Shown here: in pieces, positions 7,669 to 15,601 of the stretch | How positions within the stretch are numbered: position 1 is the first letter of the stretch | Layout: every line of letters begins with the position of its first letter | NCBI GenBank assembly: GCA_016219905.1 | Contig: JACRKA010000104.1 | Location: 1 to 35,775, forward strand | Reading direction: 5' to 3' | DNA length: 35,775 bases | Source of the DNA: Verrucomicrobiota bacterium | GTDB lineage: Bacteria > Verrucomicrobiota > Verrucomicrobiia > CAIQCK01 | Made by a program: the position numbers and the translations under genes | The notes under the pieces: model-generated | Seen by the model: only the letters and a program-made list of their open reading frames with translations | Databases searched by the model: none | What the model was told of the DNA's origin: nothing

Positions 7669-8532
7669 TCACCACGCAACGGCGCGCGCGGAGAGCTTCT
7701 TCCACGCCTCCATCGAGCGCGTGAGGTTTTCTTTCGGGGGCAGCCCTACGCCGTAGCCTTGCAAACCGATGGGGCCTTGGTAGCGAAGCTCCCGGAGTTT
7801 CCTCAACACCGCGACGACATCGAAGCTGCCCTGCCCGAGCGGCTGGATGAGGCGGTTCCATGAGCCGCCTGCGGCACCCGTGTCGGCGCCGTTGATGGTG
7901 ACGAAGAACAGATACGGCGCGGCCTCGTTCAGCAACGCGGGAATCCGCATCTCTTCACCGAGCATCAGGCTGTGGCAGAGGTTGAACGTCACGCCGAGGT
8001 TCTTGCGGTTCACCTGCCACGCGACGCGCACGGCGTCCTGCACGCTCTCGATCCACATGCCGGTGTGCGGGTAGAGCGCGACGCGCAGGCCGCTGGCGGC
8101 GGCCTTGTCGGCGAGTTGCTGGAGGCCCTTGACCGCCACCGCGTCGCCGTCGCGCGCCGACTTCTTGAACGTGCCGCTGCCGACGGGCAGCCAGAGGGCG
8201 GCGCCGCTGCCTTTGAGCGCGGTGATCGCGGCGTCGAGCTGGTTGTTCCAAGTGAGCTTGTCCCGGCTGAGGTTGGCCCCGGTGTAGATGGCGAACAGTT
8301 TCAGGTCGCGCTTTTTCAACTGCGCCATCGCTTCGGCGAGCTTCTCCGGCGCGTCGAGTCTCCATCCGATGCCCGCATAGCCGAGTTCCTTCACCGTGTC
8401 GAGTTCGCGGAGGTCGCGCACGGCGGTGTCCATCGCGAAGAACGGGTTCGGCAGCCCGGCGGTCTGCGCGACGGCGCTCGTCAGCGCGTAACCGAAGATT
8501 GCGGCGAGGACAAGCCGCTGAGAGGATTTCAT
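7669..8532 (-). CDS. Secreted sugar phosphate isomerase/epimerase-like TIM barrel protein
   Basis: A 287-residue protein with a Sec signal peptide (about residues 1-22, ending SAVAQ). It has an AP-endonuclease-2/xylose-isomerase-like TIM barrel fold pattern: an early VKELGYAGIGWRLD strand-helix unit, VALYPHTG with a probable metal-binding His, VTFNLCHSL, and a C-terminal YQGPIGLQGYG. The last strand, where many family members carry a metal-binding Glu, reads LQGYG here. The metal site may therefore be changed. Its start lies 3 bp after the stop of the Gfo/Idh gene, so the two are co-transcribed. Paired Gfo/Idh and TIM-barrel proteins commonly act on oxidised sugars and inositols; a periplasmic isomerase, epimerase or lyase role is inferred. 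Confidence 0.88.
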   Translation of the reverse strand: MKSSQRLVLAAIFGYALTSAVAQTAGLPNPFFAMDTAVRDLRELDTVKELGYAGIGWRLDAPEKLAEAMAQLKKRDLKLFAIYTGANLSRDKLTWNNQLDAAITALKGSGAALWLPVGSGTFKKSARDGDAVAVKGLQQLADKAAASGLRVALYPHTGMWIESVQDAVRVAWQVNRKNLGVTFNLCHSLMLGEEMRIPALLNEAAPYLFFVTINGADTGAAGGSWNRLIQPLGQGSFDVVAVLRKLRELRYQGPIGLQGYGVGLPPKENLTRSMEAWKKLSARAVAW

Positions 8533-8535
8533 TGA

Positions 8536-9837
8536 TCAGCCCTCAAGCGTCCACGGCTCGCGGCAGAAACGGTTGCGCAGCCGGTTCGCGGTGTCGTCGT
8601 TCAAGTAACGCTCCGCGACGGGGTCCCAGCGCAGTTTGCGGCCGAGGAGCATGGCGGCGTTTCCGATGTGCGCGACGGCGCTGACGCGATGGCTGATCTC
8701 CGCCGGGAAATACGGCCGGCGCCGCGACTTCACGCAGTCGAGGAAATTGCGGTGCTCGCCGCCGGGGCAGGTGAAGAGCTTCAGTTCCTCCGGGCGGATG
8801 GGCGAGTTGAGGATGTCCGGTGAACTGGCCTCGAGTTTGCCGATCCAGCCGGTGTTGCCGACCCAGCCGTCGGTGCCCTCGAACCGCAGCCGCACGCCGG
8901 CCGTGTCGGCGAGCATCTCGACGCCGTTGGCGTAGCGGTAGCGCAGCTCGAACTCATAAAACGTGTCGTAGAGGCCGTTGTCGAAACGCTTGCCCTTGCC
9001 CTCAACCTCCACCGGCCCGCTGAACTCGGTGTTGTTGGCCCATTGCGCCGTGTCGAACAGATGCGCGCCCCAGTCGGCGATGATGCCGACTGAGTAGTCG
9101 CTGACCCACCTGAAGTTGCGGTGCACGCGCGCCGTGCAGTAGGGCGCCCACGGCGCGGGGCCGAGCCAGAGGTCGTAGTTGAACCCCGGCGGCACCGGCT
9201 GCGGCGTCGGGTCGCCCGGCTCGAGAGGCTGGGACGGCAGGCCGACGTGGATGCGCTGGAGTTTCCCGATGCGGCCGTTGCGGACCAGTTCGGCCATGCG
9301 GTGATACACGAACAGCGCGCGGTCCTCCATCGAGGTCTGGAAGATGCGTCCCGTGCGCCGGATCGTGTCTATCAGCAACCGTCCCTCGGCGATGCACAGC
9401 GTCGGCTTCTCGCAGATGACGTCCTTGCCGGCGCGCAGGAACCGCAGCGCCATCGGCGTGTGCCAGTGGTCCGGCGTGGAGATCTGCACCGCGTCAATGT
9501 CCGCCCGCCCCAGCAACTCGCGGAAGTCATTGTAGCAAGCGCAGTCCTTGTTCTTGTAAACCTCGTTCACCTTGTCGCGCGCCGCGGCGGCCCGCTCCGC
9601 GTCCACGTCACAGACGGCGACGACGTGCGCGTCGGGCTGGTTAAGGTGCGCACGTAGATTCTTGTGTCCTTCGCCACCGAAGCCGATGCAAGCCATCGTC
9701 ACGCGGTTGCTGGGCGCGACCGCGCCGTCCGCGCCGAAGACCGACGACGGCATCAGGTGGGGAAACGCCCCGGCTGCGGCGCCCGTCGCGGCGGCTTGTT
9801 TCAGGAACTGGCGGCGGGACACACGACGCGGGTTCAT
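8536..9837 (-). CDS. Tat-exported Gfo/Idh/MocA family oxidoreductase
   Basis: A 433-residue protein with a twin-arginine signal (RRVSRRQFLKQ, residues 4-14) and an Ala-rich export segment. It has a Rossmann nucleotide-binding start (ACIGFGGEGHKN) near residue 48, QISTPDHWHTP, and the family catalytic CEKPTLC motif. DWGAHLFDTAQW is the usual position of the conserved metal-free active-site His/Asp region. An alternative ATG two codons upstream (9843) is possible; neither has a clear ribosome binding site. It is probably NAD(P)-dependent and acts on a sugar or sugar acid outside the cytoplasm, like Zymomonas glucose-fructose oxidoreductase, which travels through Tat with its cofactor bound. The gene lies about 40 bp after the preceding Gfo/Idh gene and 3 bp before the epimerase gene. 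Confidence 0.92.
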   Translation of the reverse strand: MNPRRVSRRQFLKQAAATGAAAGAFPHLMPSSVFGADGAVAPSNRVTMACIGFGGEGHKNLRAHLNQPDAHVVAVCDVDAERAAAARDKVNEVYKNKDCACYNDFRELLGRADIDAVQISTPDHWHTPMALRFLRAGKDVICEKPTLCIAEGRLLIDTIRRTGRIFQTSMEDRALFVYHRMAELVRNGRIGKLQRIHVGLPSQPLEPGDPTPQPVPPGFNYDLWLGPAPWAPYCTARVHRNFRWVSDYSVGIIADWGAHLFDTAQWANNTEFSGPVEVEGKGKRFDNGLYDTFYEFELRYRYANGVEMLADTAGVRLRFEGTDGWVGNTGWIGKLEASSPDILNSPIRPEELKLFTCPGGEHRNFLDCVKSRRRPYFPAEISHRVSAVAHIGNAAMLLGRKLRWDPVAERYLNDDTANRLRNRFCREPWTLEG

Positions 9838-9877
9838 GCTCATGCCGCAGGTTCTTACCCCCGCCGCGCGGAAGTTT

Positions 9878-11188
9878 CTATCCCAAATTCCACGGCTCGC
9901 GCATCGGCCGGTGCATCCGCCGCGCCGCGCCCTCATCAGCGACAATCGTCTCCTTCGCCGGGTCCCACTTGATCTTGCGGCCCGTGCGGATGCAGATGTC
10001 GCCGAGGTGGCTCATGAAGTCCGACTGCACGGCGGAATCAATGTTGCTGACCGGCGTCCGGCGCGTCAGCACGCAGTTGAGAAAATCGCGGTAGTGGTTG
10101 TTCTCCTGCACGAGGTGGATCTCCTCCGGCTTGATCTTCACGTCCAGCAGCGACGCCGGCTCCGCCGCGAGCGTCTGCCGCCCGCGGCCCACGGTGATCC
10201 GGCCTTTCGTGCCGACGAACGTCGTCAGGTCCGAGCCGGGCTTCAGCGTGAACTCCGCGCCGCTGGCGTAGCGCCCGCGCACGTCCCAGTCCACCACCGT
10301 GTCGAACAGCCCCTCCGTCGGGATGACGCCGGTGCCTTCGTATTCCACCGGGATGTGCGGGTAGCCCCAATGCGCGATGTCCAGTGGATGCGCGCCCCAG
10401 CCGGCAATGAAGCCGATTGCGTAGTCGTAGATGTGATAGACGCCCTTCATGCTTCCGACGCCCAGACAACGGTCAGTGCAGAACGGCGTCACCGGCGCGG
10501 GGCCGAGCCATAGGTCGTAGTCAATGCCCTCTGGCACCGGTTGCGACTCGGCCTTGCCGCCGCGCACGCCGTTGGGCGCGATGACGTGGACGGCTTTGAC
10601 CTCGCCGATGTAGCCGTTGCGGACCAGCTCGCACGCAAACGCGCAGTGCAGGCTCTGCGACCGTTGTTGTGTGCCGTATTGGAAGACCGCGCCGTGACGG
10701 TGGATGGTTTCCCGCATCGCCTTGTTGTGCTCCATGCTGATGCCGAGCGGCTTCTCCACATACACGTCCTTGCCCGCGCGCACCGCCGCAATGGCCGCTG
10801 GCACGTGCCAGTGGTCCGGTGTCGCGACCACCACCGCGTCAATGTCCGCGCACGCCAACATCTCTCGGAGATCGTTGTAGGTGCGGCAGCCCTTGTAGGA
10901 ACTGCGATCAGCGTCCGCCGCGTATCGCTGCTCGACGCGTTTCGCCGCGCTCTCGCGCCGATCCTTGATCGGGTCGCACACCGCCACGGTCTGGCCCTGT
11001 GACAGGTTCAGGAAATTGTTCATCAGCCCGGTGCCCTGCCCGCCGACGCCGATGTGGCCGAGCGCGACGCGCTTGCTCGGCGCGTTGGCCCCGAGCACGC
11101 GCGCCGGGATGAGGTTCGGGAAACACAGCGCGGAGCCGGCCGCCGCGCTTTTCAGAAACTGACGTCGAGAGAGGCTTGAGGTTTTCAT
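9878..11188 (-). CDS. Tat-exported Gfo/Idh/MocA family oxidoreductase
   Basis: A 436-residue protein starting at ATG 11188, with a twin-arginine signal (SLSRRQFLKSAAAG, residues 5-18), a Rossmann motif HIGVGGQGTG near residue 45, VVATPDHWHVPAA, the catalytic motif VEKPLGISMEHN, and GWGAHPLDIAHWG. All the usual landmarks are intact. It resembles the gene immediately downstream in plan and motifs, so the two may be diverged duplicates acting on related substrates. A TTG seven codons upstream is in frame but has no advantage as a start. The region just upstream (11189-11400) holds the fourfold GCTCC-GTA-GGAGC repeat, which separates this gene from the ThuA-HEAT gene and may affect read-through or mRNA stability. 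Confidence 0.92.
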   Translation of the reverse strand: MKTSSLSRRQFLKSAAAGSALCFPNLIPARVLGANAPSKRVALGHIGVGGQGTGLMNNFLNLSQGQTVAVCDPIKDRRESAAKRVEQRYAADADRSSYKGCRTYNDLREMLACADIDAVVVATPDHWHVPAAIAAVRAGKDVYVEKPLGISMEHNKAMRETIHRHGAVFQYGTQQRSQSLHCAFACELVRNGYIGEVKAVHVIAPNGVRGGKAESQPVPEGIDYDLWLGPAPVTPFCTDRCLGVGSMKGVYHIYDYAIGFIAGWGAHPLDIAHWGYPHIPVEYEGTGVIPTEGLFDTVVDWDVRGRYASGAEFTLKPGSDLTTFVGTKGRITVGRGRQTLAAEPASLLDVKIKPEEIHLVQENNHYRDFLNCVLTRRTPVSNIDSAVQSDFMSHLGDICIRTGRKIKWDPAKETIVADEGAARRMHRPMREPWNLG

Positions 11189-11216
11189 GTTGAACAATTG
11201 CTTTACCAAGTTGGCG

Positions 11217-11390
11217 ACCGAAGCTCCGTAGGAGCGCCATGTTTATAGTCCTCCGAACAGCCAACAACCAAGCTCCGTAGGAGCGGCATGTGCTGCACAA
11301 GGGCGCGGCGGCTGGAACATGCCGCTCCTACGGAGCTGACCACAATTTGAAAACCGATAGCTATAAACATGGCGCTCCTACGGAGCTTGG
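11217..11390. repeat. REP-like cluster: four copies of a CTCCGTAGGAG hairpin unit in nested inverted order
   Basis: Units occur at 11217-11248 and 11266-11291 in one orientation and at 11317-11337 and 11361-11390 in the other. Each centres on GCTCC-GTA-GGAGC and is followed by CATGT. The outer pair shares a longer tail (CATGTTTATAG) that the inner pair lacks, so the outer copies pair with each other and the inner copies with each other, forming one large nested dyad of about 174 bp. The arrangement is like REP doublets (REPINs). It fills most of the gap between the ThuA-HEAT gene and the next Gfo/Idh gene. Confidence 0.85.
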
Positions 11391-11400
11391 TTCGTGTTCG

Positions 11401-14400
11401 CTACTTCACTGATTCTGACGGCTTGCCGTAGATGCCCAGCTCGCGAATCGCCGGGCTTCGGCTGTAGTAGCCGGTGATCTTCAGTTCCACCGCCTCACAC
11501 TCCGTCGGCGGCAACGCCAGCGTCAGCACGTTGTCCTTATACTGCGCGTCCTCGATCTTCTTCACCACCTTGCCGTCGCAGATCACCTCGAAGTCCTTCG
11601 GCGCGTAGTTGTGGTGGCCGTAGCCGAGGATGCGGATGCATGCCACCGTCGCGCGCTGCTTGAGCTGCACGCGGATCTGGTAGAGCTTCTGCAGGTCCGT
11701 CTCGTCCCAATAACTCGACGGATTCCCGTCAATTGCCGCGTGCGGCCCCTGCCCTTGTCCGTCCGGCCGCAGGCCGTCGGGGTTCATCGCCGTCGCACCA
11801 CGGGCGAGATTGTCCGGCGACGTGAAGAGCTTCACCACGTCATTGGTGAACGCCGGCCCTGCCGCGCGCCCCGCGGCCCTCGGCTTGGTCCCGCTCTTGA
11901 TCTGTGCGATGGCCGCCTTGGCCTCGGCGGCCAGTTCGGGATTGTTTGCGCAGGACTCGGCCAGTTTCAGCGCGGCTGGGTGCGCGATGTTGCCGAGCGC
12001 GCCGAGCAGCGCCTTCTGCTCGTTGACGCCGCCCATCTTCATCGCGCGGGAGATGAACTCGACGCGTTTCGGCGGTGGCACGTCCTTGGCTTCCGCAGCC
12101 AGCCGGGCCACGCCGCGCAAGGCCAGCGCCTTGCACTTCGCGTCGCTGGTCGTCACCGCCAGCGAAACCAAATCTTCCAGCGGCGACGCATCCGGCCAGC
12201 CCGCCAGCGCGCGGACCGCCGCCGTCCGCACGTTCGCGTCATCCGACTTTACCGCGCCGCGCACCGCCTCGAGCGCCTGCGGACTGCCGGCCGCGCCGAG
12301 CACGCCGAGCAACGCCGCCTTCTTTGCCGAGGGCGCTTTCGCCAGCGCCGACAACACCGGCTCGACACTGCCTTCGCGGCGGCAGATCGCCGCCAGCGCG
12401 GACGACGCGGCGTCGGGATTCGTTTCGAGCAACTCCAGCAACGACCCGCACGTCGCCTTGTCGCCGAGCTTGCCCAGGCCGGCGACCGCTTCGTTGCTGA
12501 CCTTCGCGTTCGTGCTCTTCGCCGCTTCCAGCAACGCTGGCAATGCCGACTTCGCCTCGCGTGCAACCAGCGCGCGGATCAACTCGCGTTGCGCGGTCGG
12601 GGCGGAGGTCCTCAGCGCTGCAACCATCGCCTCATCCACACCACCACCACGCAGGCGAACCAGCGATTCGGCGATGACCTTCACCGCTTCGTCATCGGCG
12701 CCCTCGACCGCGCCCGCCAGCACCGGCACGGTGGACGCATTGCCCGCAAGGCCGAGCGCGGCCAGCGCCGCGAGCTTCACGGCCGCGTCGGTGTTCGCAG
12801 CGGCCTTCGTCAACGCCGGCAAAGCCGCCGCATCGCCGCGGTCGCCGAGCAGCGTGATCACCGGCACCTGCGACTCGGGCGGGAGCTTTTCCAGCCGGTC
12901 CGCCGCGGCCTGGACGAGCGCGCCGTCGCGCGTCGCGCGTAACGCGCGGATGGCCGCCGCCTGCATTGTCTTGTCGTCGCCTGACAATGCGGCGAGCACG
13001 GCGTCGTTGCCTTTGCCACCGAGCGCGCTGACGCAGGCCGGGAACGCTGCGAGGCGGATGGAAGACGGCTGGTCGGCTGCGATAAGCTCCGCGAAAATCG
13101 CGTCGCGTTCCGTCGGCGACGTCGCGGCGCACTGCAACAACGCCGCCGCCCAGCGCTGGCGCAACGCGGCCGGTGGTTGCGCAGCGAGCAGCGCCTTCGC
13201 GGTTTGCGCGCCGCCGATGCGGCCAAGTGCGTCCATTGCCGCGCCTGCCGTCGCGGCGTCGGCGTCGCCGAGGGATTTGGCGATCAGCGGCACCGCCTTC
13301 GCGTCGCGTCGCGCGGCGAGCGTGTTGATCAGGCCGATGCGCTGCGCGCCGGCGGCCTTCTCCAGCGCGGCGCGGATCGCCGCGAGCGACCCTTCGCCGG
13401 GAATCCATTCGAGCGCCTGCCGCGCGGCGAGCGCCAGTTCCTTGTCGTCGAGCAATTCCGCCAGCAGTGGCACCTGCGCCGCGTTGCCGATCAGTCCGAG
13501 TTGTTCACAGGCGAACTTCTTTCCATCCGTCGTCGCCTGCGGGTCGGCGACCCGCTTCGCCAGCCTTGCAGCAAGCTCGCGCGCTTCCTTCGAGGCGGGA
13601 GCTTTCGAACGCTCAGCGACGAGGTTCGCGCACGCCAGCAACGCCTCGCGTGGCTGGCCGAACCGCCACACAGTCACGCCCGCGAGGATTTCCTCCACGC
13701 TCTTCTGCGGGGTCGTCACGGCTGCGGCGGGCTTCGCGTCCGGGCTGGCGGAAGCTTCGGTGTCCGGCCAGTTCTTCACCGGTGCAATCGTCACCTTGCC
13801 GGAGGCGGCCCATTCCGTGCCGCGCTGGAGCAGCGTGCGGAAGCCCGCGTTCTTCATCGCGACGACGTCGTGACCGAGCAGCAGGCAGAAGCCGCGACCC
13901 GCGCCAAGCTCGGTGACGAACACAATCTTCTCCGGCTTGCCGCTGCCGCGGTGCTCAGTGGAGGGCGTGACCTGCGCAAGCGGCTTCGCGCCGGGCGCGG
14001 TGCCGGCGCTCTGCCAGAATTCGTCGAAGGTCCAGAACGGTTTCAGCCCGCGCGTGACCGGATGGTCCGTGTCGCAGAAGCTGACCTGCGCGGCGTGGCG
14101 CGCGCCGTGGCTGGTGCCTTTGCCCCACGTCGCGCCGGCGACCTGCTGGAACTCGGCCCAGTCGTTGAAGAAGCAACTGCCGGCGTGGACGACGACAAAG
14201 CCGCGGCCCTTGCGGATATGGTCGAGGAATGCGGTGCGGACGGCGGCGTTCCAGACCTCGCCGGCGTCCTTCTTGCCAAACGTGTTGAAGTTGCTGACGA
14301 TCACGTCGTAAGGCGCGAATGCGTCAAGCTTCATCGCCGCGACATCCTCGACGACGTCGCAGCGGAACCGGCCGGTTTCTTCGAGCGCGGTGCGGATCTC

Positions 14401-14676
14401 AGGCGTGGTTTCCTGCCACTTGTGGTTGTTGGAGCCGCTGAGGATGAGCGCGCGGAGTGCGGCGGCACGGGCCGGCGCGAGGCTGGAAGCGAGCGCGAAG
14501 AGGCAGACGAGCAGGGGACAAAACCGAAATCCGAAGGTCGAAAGTCGAAAGAAGTTCGAAGTTCGAAGTTCGAAGACCCGCGACACAGTTGTTACCCCGC
14601 CCGCCGGCCCGTTCCGGTTTCGGATTTCGGGTTTCGGGTTTATTTCGGATTTCGAGTTTCGACTTTCGGGTTTCAT
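11401..14676 (-). CDS. Secreted ThuA-like / HEAT-repeat / discoidin-like protein with repeat-derived N-terminus
   Basis: A 1091-residue protein. The ATG at 14676 follows GGAGAGGGC, a good ribosome binding site. Residues 3-52 are encoded by a heptad-periodic dyad element, and the recognisable signal peptide core (LLVCLFALASSLAPARA) only begins near residue 54. Without the insert the protein would start close to MK-PLLVCLF. From about 75 to 300 it matches the ThuA domain (RALILSGSNNHKW, VVVHAGSCFF, CDTDHPVTRGL), a class-I amidotransferase-like fold seen in trehalose-utilisation clusters. Residues ~330-940 are HEAT-like helical repeats, and ~955-1091 look like an F5/8-type C (discoidin-like) carbohydrate-binding beta domain (AIDGNPSSYWDE). 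It lies 11 bp after the epimerase gene, within the sugar cluster. A GTG inside the element (in VSRVF) is an alternative start. Confidence 0.85.
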   Translation of the reverse strand: MKPESRNSKSEINPKPEIRNRNGPAGGVTTVSRVFELRTSNFFRLSTFGFRFCPLLVCLFALASSLAPARAAALRALILSGSNNHKWQETTPEIRTALEETGRFRCDVVEDVAAMKLDAFAPYDVIVSNFNTFGKKDAGEVWNAAVRTAFLDHIRKGRGFVVVHAGSCFFNDWAEFQQVAGATWGKGTSHGARHAAQVSFCDTDHPVTRGLKPFWTFDEFWQSAGTAPGAKPLAQVTPSTEHRGSGKPEKIVFVTELGAGRGFCLLLGHDVVAMKNAGFRTLLQRGTEWAASGKVTIAPVKNWPDTEASASPDAKPAAAVTTPQKSVEEILAGVTVWRFGQPREALLACANLVAERSKAPASKEARELAARLAKRVADPQATTDGKKFACEQLGLIGNAAQVPLLAELLDDKELALAARQALEWIPGEGSLAAIRAALEKAAGAQRIGLINTLAARRDAKAVPLIAKSLGDADAATAGAAMDALGRIGGAQTAKALLAAQPPAALRQRWAAALLQCAATSPTERDAIFAELIAADQPSSIRLAAFPACVSALGGKGNDAVLAALSGDDKTMQAAAIRALRATRDGALVQAAADRLEKLPPESQVPVITLLGDRGDAAALPALTKAAANTDAAVKLAALAALGLAGNASTVPVLAGAVEGADDEAVKVIAESLVRLRGGGVDEAMVAALRTSAPTAQRELIRALVAREAKSALPALLEAAKSTNAKVSNEAVAGLGKLGDKATCGSLLELLETNPDAASSALAAICRREGSVEPVLSALAKAPSAKKAALLGVLGAAGSPQALEAVRGAVKSDDANVRTAAVRALAGWPDASPLEDLVSLAVTTSDAKCKALALRGVARLAAEAKDVPPPKRVEFISRAMKMGGVNEQKALLGALGNIAHPAALKLAESCANNPELAAEAKAAIAQIKSGTKPRAAGRAAGPAFTNDVVKLFTSPDNLARGATAMNPDGLRPDGQGQGPHAAIDGNPSSYWDETDLQKLYQIRVQLKQRATVACIRILGYGHHNYAPKDFEVICDGKVVKKIEDAQYKDNVLTLALPPTECEAVELKITGYYSRSPAIRELGIYGKPSESVK
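14522..14675. repeat. Heptad-periodic dyad element (CGAAATC/TTTCGGA family) inside the 5' end of the ThuA gene
   Basis: The left arm (14522-14577) is built of units such as CGAAATC, CGAAGGT, CGAAAGT and TTCGAAG repeated every ~7 bases. The right arm (14617-14675) is built of the complementary units TTTCGGA, TTTCGGG, TTTCGAG. A ~40-bp GC-rich spacer with GTTACC separates them. The arms can pair to form a long imperfect hairpin. The same family occurs at 19249-19410 between convergent genes. Confidence 0.85.
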
Positions 14677-14687
14677 CGCCCTCTCCG

Positions 14688-15536
14688 TTACAGCACTGAC
14701 TTCAAATGCTTCAAGCTCCTCTCCGCCTGCTCGACGGTGCCGCACTCGACGGAGAAGATGAGGTCGCGTTTCAGAGGCCGGCAGATCTTCGCGACCTTCG
14801 CCCAGTCAATCACACCGTCGCCGCAGGCGCAGCCGACGGCGGTGCCGGCCACCTTGCCTCGCTCGGCATCGCTCTGGGCCACGCTGATGTCCTTGGCGTG
14901 GAGATGAACCAGCTTGTCCTTCACCGCTTTCAGGAACTCATACGGGTCTTCGCCGGCGAGGTAGGAGTTGCCGGTGTCGAAGTTCACGCGCAGCCACGGC
15001 GAGTCGTTCAGTTCCAGGATGCGCAACATGCTCTTCGCGTGCGCCGTGTAAGGCCCGTGCGGCTCCACGCCCAGATAGACGCCGTTGTCGGCGCAGCAGT
15101 CCATGATCGGACGCAGGTTCATTTTCATCACCGCGTAGGCGTCCTTGGGCTTCATCCACTTCGGCGGGAACATCGTCTCGCAGATTTGCACTACTGGCGG
15201 GGTGTCGAACAGGCCGCGGTCGGCCAACGCGCGGGCATACATGATGCCTTTGCGGGCATACTCGACGCCGATGCGCGTGTCGAGCAGGTCGGAGTGGGAA
15301 CTGACGCCGGAGATTTTCAGCTTTTGCTTGGCGCAGAAGTCTTTGTAGTATTCGGGGTCGGTGTCGAGCGATTGGAGGTGGCAATAGCCGGCGTTGCTGA
15401 GCAGGCAGGTGCCCATCAGGAAGCACGGCTCGATGTAGCGGTAACCCAGTTCCGCCGCCTTCGCTGCGCCCCACTCGAACGACTTGTCCGCGTGGCGGAC
15501 GAATTCCAGATTGATGCCGATTTTGATTTTGGCCAT
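14688..15536 (-). CDS. Sugar phosphate isomerase/epimerase (IolE/xylose-isomerase-like TIM barrel)
   Basis: A 282-residue cytoplasmic protein (no signal peptide). The ATG at 15536 has GGAG about 9 bp upstream; in-frame ATGs further up run into a dyad repeat and are less likely. TIM-barrel landmarks are IKIGINLEF at the start, AAELGYRYIEPCF, ISGVSSHSDLLD, YLGVEPHGPYTAH (metal-binding Glu and His region), RVNFDTGNSYLAGEDP (Asp/Asn of the barrel) and a final LIFSVECGT with the usual Glu. The metal-binding set appears intact, unlike in the secreted paralogue at 7669. It probably isomerises, epimerises or dehydrates a keto-sugar or inositol intermediate. It sits between a Gfo/Idh gene upstream and the ThuA-HEAT gene 11 bp downstream. 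Confidence 0.92.
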   Translation of the reverse strand: MAKIKIGINLEFVRHADKSFEWGAAKAAELGYRYIEPCFLMGTCLLSNAGYCHLQSLDTDPEYYKDFCAKQKLKISGVSSHSDLLDTRIGVEYARKGIMYARALADRGLFDTPPVVQICETMFPPKWMKPKDAYAVMKMNLRPIMDCCADNGVYLGVEPHGPYTAHAKSMLRILELNDSPWLRVNFDTGNSYLAGEDPYEFLKAVKDKLVHLHAKDISVAQSDAERGKVAGTAVGCACGDGVIDWAKVAKICRPLKRDLIFSVECGTVEQAERSLKHLKSVL

Positions 15537-15576
15537 GAGTTTGTCTCCAGTTTGGTTGTTCTTGGTTTGAGTCATC

Positions 15577-15594
15577 GGCGACAAGAATGTCGCC
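15577..15594. repeat. GGCGACA-AGAA-TGTCGCC hairpin between Gfo/Idh and epimerase genes
   Basis: A perfect 7-bp stem with a 4-base loop lies 7 bp beyond the Gfo/Idh stop codon and 40 bp before the epimerase start. There is no T run, so it is unlikely to be a complete terminator. It looks like another short interspersed hairpin family, or a processing or stability site within the operon. Confidence 0.5.
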
Positions 15595-15601
15595 GTCCCA
15601 G

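Noticed and set aside
11217-11390. Repeat cluster as a CRISPR array
   Set aside because: Units alternate in orientation, are unevenly spaced and have an internal hairpin with variable tails. There are no regular spacers and no cas genes.
11810-13873. 687-codon open frame on the plus strand inside the ThuA-HEAT gene
   Set aside because: Ala/Ser-rich translation without motifs. The opposite strand encodes clear HEAT repeats.
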